Shown here: positions 5,147 through 6,732 of the stretch, one piece after another
How the letters are laid out: the number at the start of each line of letters is the position of its first letter
Numbering within the stretch: the stretch's first letter is position 1
Assembly: GCA_020056895.1 (NCBI GenBank)
Contig: JAGVGV010000151.1
Location: 1-6,732, forward strand
Direction: 5' to 3'
Length of the DNA: 6,732 nucleotides
Source of the DNA: Deltaproteobacteria bacterium
GTDB lineage: Bacteria; Desulfobacterota; Desulfarculia; Adiutricales; JAGVGV01
The notes under the pieces: model-generated
What the model saw: only the letters and a program-made list of their open reading frames with translations
The model's database searches: none
Told to the model about the DNA's origin: nothing
Translations under genes and position numbers: made by a program

Positions 5147-6235
5147 CTATAGCTCGTCCTGGTCTGGAGCCCCCCCCATCTGGCCGGTATGCTTCCGGTA
5201 CAACCCCCGGAACTGGTGGTAGGTCAGCCCCAGCAGGTCGGCCGCCTTTTTCTGGTTGAACCGGGCCTGATTCAGGGCGGCTCGGAGCAACCCGATTTCC
5301 AGGGCCGCCACCTGGTCCGGCAACGGAGTATCCAACCGGACGGGAGCCTCGCCAGCTTCGGCGACGGGACCTGGGCCGCTGGTCGTTTGGCCGGGAGACG
5401 GGTCCTCCAGTCCTGAGGTCCGTTCCAGAACCGCCGACCCCAGCGCCGTCGGAAACGGATCGAACACCACCTGGTCGACGCGGTTGGACCCGGCCCGAGC
5501 CACGGCGCGTTCGACAACGTTCTTGAGTTCCCGCACGTTGCCCGGCCAGGAATAGCTTTCCAGGGCGTCCAAAGCCTCGTCGGTGAACATGGGCACGCCG
5601 GCCCAGCCCAGTTCATGGGCCATTCGGGCCGCGAAATGCGATGCCAAAAGGGTCACGTCGCCCTTCCGGTCCCTCAGAGCCGGAACAACCAGCACTTCGA
5701 AGGCCAGCCGGTCCAACAAGTCCCTTTGAAACCGTCCTTCGGTCGCCAGCCGGACCAGGTCCGCGTTGGTGGCCCCCACAATGCGAACGTCCACCTGGAC
5801 CGGTTCCGGCGATCCCACCCGTTCAAAGATTTGGTATTCCACGGCCCGGAGGATTTTGGATTGAACATCCAGGGGAATGTGGCCCACTTCGTCCAGAAAC
5901 AGCGTTCCCCGGTGGGCCGTTTCAAACCGGCCCAGCCGCCGTTTCCCCGCGCCGGTGAAGGCGCCGGCCTCGTACCCGAACAGTTCGGATTCGATCAGGC
6001 TGGGGGGCAGGGCGGCGCAGTTGAGCGCCACGAACGGTTCGTTCCACCGCGACGACAGGTAATGCACCCGGGACGCGGCCAGTTCCTTGCCCGTACCCCG
6101 TTCCCCAACGATCAACAGGGGCCGGTCCACCTTGGCGGCGCGGGAAAGTTCTTCCTGAAAGGCCAAAAAAACTTCGGATTCGCCCAAGGCCTCGCGGACG
6201 GGACGGGGTTTGGAAAGCGATCGGACGTCGGCCAT
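5147..6235 (-). CDS. pspF: PspF, sigma-54-dependent activator of the phage shock (psp) operon
   Basis: A 362-residue bacterial enhancer-binding protein without an N-terminal receiver or sensor domain, like E. coli PspF (about 325-330 residues). Visible elements are Walker A GERGTGKE at 44-51, the YLSSRW block with Trp64 matching E. coli Trp56 (the PspA-contact residue), the sigma-54-contacting GAFTGA loop at 91-96, Walker B GTLFLDE at 110-116, sensor I GATNAD at 154-159, and DLLDRLAF at 172-179 with arginine finger Arg176. The WPGNVRELKNVVERAV block follows at 220-235. A Pro/Gly-rich linker (about 260-300) leads to a Fis-type helix-turn-helix at about 326-349. The usual first arginine-finger position is Gln170, with Arg171 next to it. 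The start at 6235 is chosen for its strong GGAGGTGA site eight bases upstream and its match to E. coli PspF. The frame is open to 6409, and ATG 6325 would add 30 residues. It is divergent from pspA, the standard arrangement. Confidence 0.93.
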   Translation of the reverse strand: MADVRSLSKPRPVREALGESEVFLAFQEELSRAAKVDRPLLIVGERGTGKELAASRVHYLSSRWNEPFVALNCAALPPSLIESELFGYEAGAFTGAGKRRLGRFETAHRGTLFLDEVGHIPLDVQSKILRAVEYQIFERVGSPEPVQVDVRIVGATNADLVRLATEGRFQRDLLDRLAFEVLVVPALRDRKGDVTLLASHFAARMAHELGWAGVPMFTDEALDALESYSWPGNVRELKNVVERAVARAGSNRVDQVVFDPFPTALGSAVLERTSGLEDPSPGQTTSGPGPVAEAGEAPVRLDTPLPDQVAALEIGLLRAALNQARFNQKKAADLLGLTYHQFRGLYRKHTGQMGGAPDQDEL

Positions 6236-6239
6236 GGCC

Positions 6240-6265
6240 AAAATCACCTCCAGTTGGGTGATTTT
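6240..6265. repeat. Perfect 9-bp inverted repeat overlapping the pspF ribosome binding site
   Basis: AAAATCACC (6240-6248) and GGTGATTTT (6257-6265) are exact reverse complements separated by eight bases. One arm covers most of the pspF GGAGGTGA site. The repeat is centred roughly 140 bp upstream of the predicted pspA transcription start, close to where PspF enhancer sites lie in E. coli. It could be a PspF binding site, an autoregulatory operator, or an mRNA hairpin that masks the pspF ribosome site. Confidence 0.6.
6244..6251 (-). promoter_or_regulatory. Strong ribosome binding site deciding the pspF start
   Basis: GGAGGTGA on the minus strand, eight bases before the ATG at 6235. It is the best ribosome site near any candidate start of this gene. 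It overlaps the inverted repeat at 6240-6265. Confidence 0.7.
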
Positions 6266-6366
6266 ACCATCCGCGACCGCCTTTCGCCAGAGGACGATTT
6301 CGCTCGGCCGGGCGGATTTGGCCATAACCAATCGGATTATTAGGGTTATTGCGAATTTTCCCCGGT

Positions 6367-6381
6367 TGGCACTCCTCTTGC
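6367..6381 (+). promoter_or_regulatory. Sigma-54 (-24/-12) promoter of pspA
   Basis: TGGCAC (6367-6372), five bases, then TTGC (6378-6381). The GG and GC dinucleotides are 12 bases apart, as sigma-54 requires. Transcription would start near 6393, about 37 bases before the pspA ATG. Position and orientation match the known PspF-activated psp promoter. Confidence 0.9.
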
Positions 6382-6415
6382 CATAGGAAAACGCCAACGA
6401 ACGAACCAACCTTTC

Positions 6416-6425
6416 AAGGAGGAGG
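6416..6425 (+). promoter_or_regulatory. Strong ribosome binding site of pspA
   Basis: AAGGAGGAGG ending four bases before the ATG at 6430, an extended near-perfect site that fits high-level PspA synthesis under stress. Confidence 0.7.
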
Positions 6426-6429
6426 AACC

Positions 6430-6732
6430 ATGACGAACATATTCAGCCGCTTCGCGGACATCATCAGCGCCAACATCAACAGCATGCTGGACAAGGCCGA
6501 AGACCCGGAAAAAATGGTCAAGCTGATGATCGCGGAAATGGAAGACACTCTGGTGGAGATCAAGGCGGCCTGCGCCGGGGCCATGGCCACGCGCAAAAGG
6601 GTGGAGCGGGCTCGGGACGAATCCGCCGCCAGGGTTTCGGCCTGGGCGGTCAAGGCCGAATTGGCCGTCAGCCGGGGCCGGGAAGACCTGGCGCGGGAAG
6701 CGCTTTTGGAAAAGCGGCGGTACCTGGAAAAG
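6430..6732 (+). CDS. pspA: PspA (phage shock protein A, PspA/IM30 family), 3'-truncated by window edge
   Basis: The first 101 residues of PspA; the frame stays open to the right edge. The family is about 220-230 residues long, so less than half is visible. The N-terminus FSRFADIISANINSMLDKAE is the membrane-binding amphipathic helix, very close to E. coli PspA. The block MIAEMEDTLVEIK, and later KAELAVSRGREDLAREAL, start the long coiled coil. PspA binds stressed inner membrane as oligomers and, when idle, inhibits PspF. Here it is divergent from pspF and preceded by a sigma-54 promoter and a strong ribosome site. Further psp genes, such as pspB or pspC, would lie beyond the window if present. 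Confidence 0.95.
   Translation, partial: MTNIFSRFADIISANINSMLDKAEDPEKMVKLMIAEMEDTLVEIKAACAGAMATRKRVERARDESAARVSAWAVKAELAVSRGREDLAREALLEKRRYLEK

Noticed and set aside
6261..6266. TAAAAT on the minus strand as a pspF -10 box
   Set aside because: The matching -35 position is poor (TGGCGA, three of six). It remains possible, and would place the start within the inverted repeat, but is too weak to call.
5615..6343. Plus-strand open frame (242 codons) opposite pspF
   Set aside because: Antisense to an unmistakable PspF; its translation has no recognisable domain.

Overview
The window is GC-rich and gene-dense. It contains a Psp stress module with a sigma-54 promoter and a DUF2318/FtsX/ABC cassette, together with a TIGR04283-type glycosyltransferase. 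That mix resembles a deltaproteobacterial (Desulfobacterota-like) Gram-negative, but the organism is inferred from gene content only. Both ends cut genes: a universal stress protein on the left and pspA on the right. No rRNA, tRNA, CRISPR array or insertion sequence was seen.

Left part (2-1112, + strand): the C-terminal part of a UspA-family protein, then a complete family-2 glycosyltransferase. These run convergently into the next block.

Central block (4612-1128, - strand, read right to left): a secreted Cys-rich small protein, a membrane-anchored DUF2318 Fe-S-type protein, a MacB/FtsX-type permease, its LolD-like ATPase and a small Cys-rich zinc-ribbon protein. DUF2318, permease and ATPase are packed with gaps of 1-10 bp and are almost certainly one operon. 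A good sigma-70-type promoter lies just before the secreted Cys-rich gene and may drive the whole block. DUF2318 plus FtsX permease plus ATPase is the core of the accessory set found beside Ftr1/P19 iron-uptake genes in other bacteria (for example the Campylobacter cj1658-cj1665 region). Neither Ftr1 nor P19 is in this window.

Intergenic 4613-4798 carries two divergent promoters, each with a 17-bp spacer. The rightward one drives a small two-helix membrane protein with a C-terminal zinc ribbon (4799-5128).

Right part (5147-6732): pspF (- strand) and pspA (+ strand) are divergent. The 194-bp gap holds a well-formed -24/-12 promoter for pspA, and a perfect 9-bp inverted repeat overlaps the pspF ribosome binding site. 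PspF would activate pspA through sigma-54, and PspA would restrain PspF until the inner membrane is stressed. The inverted repeat is the most distinctive unexplained element: it may be a PspF operator/enhancer, an RNA hairpin masking the pspF ribosome binding site, or both.
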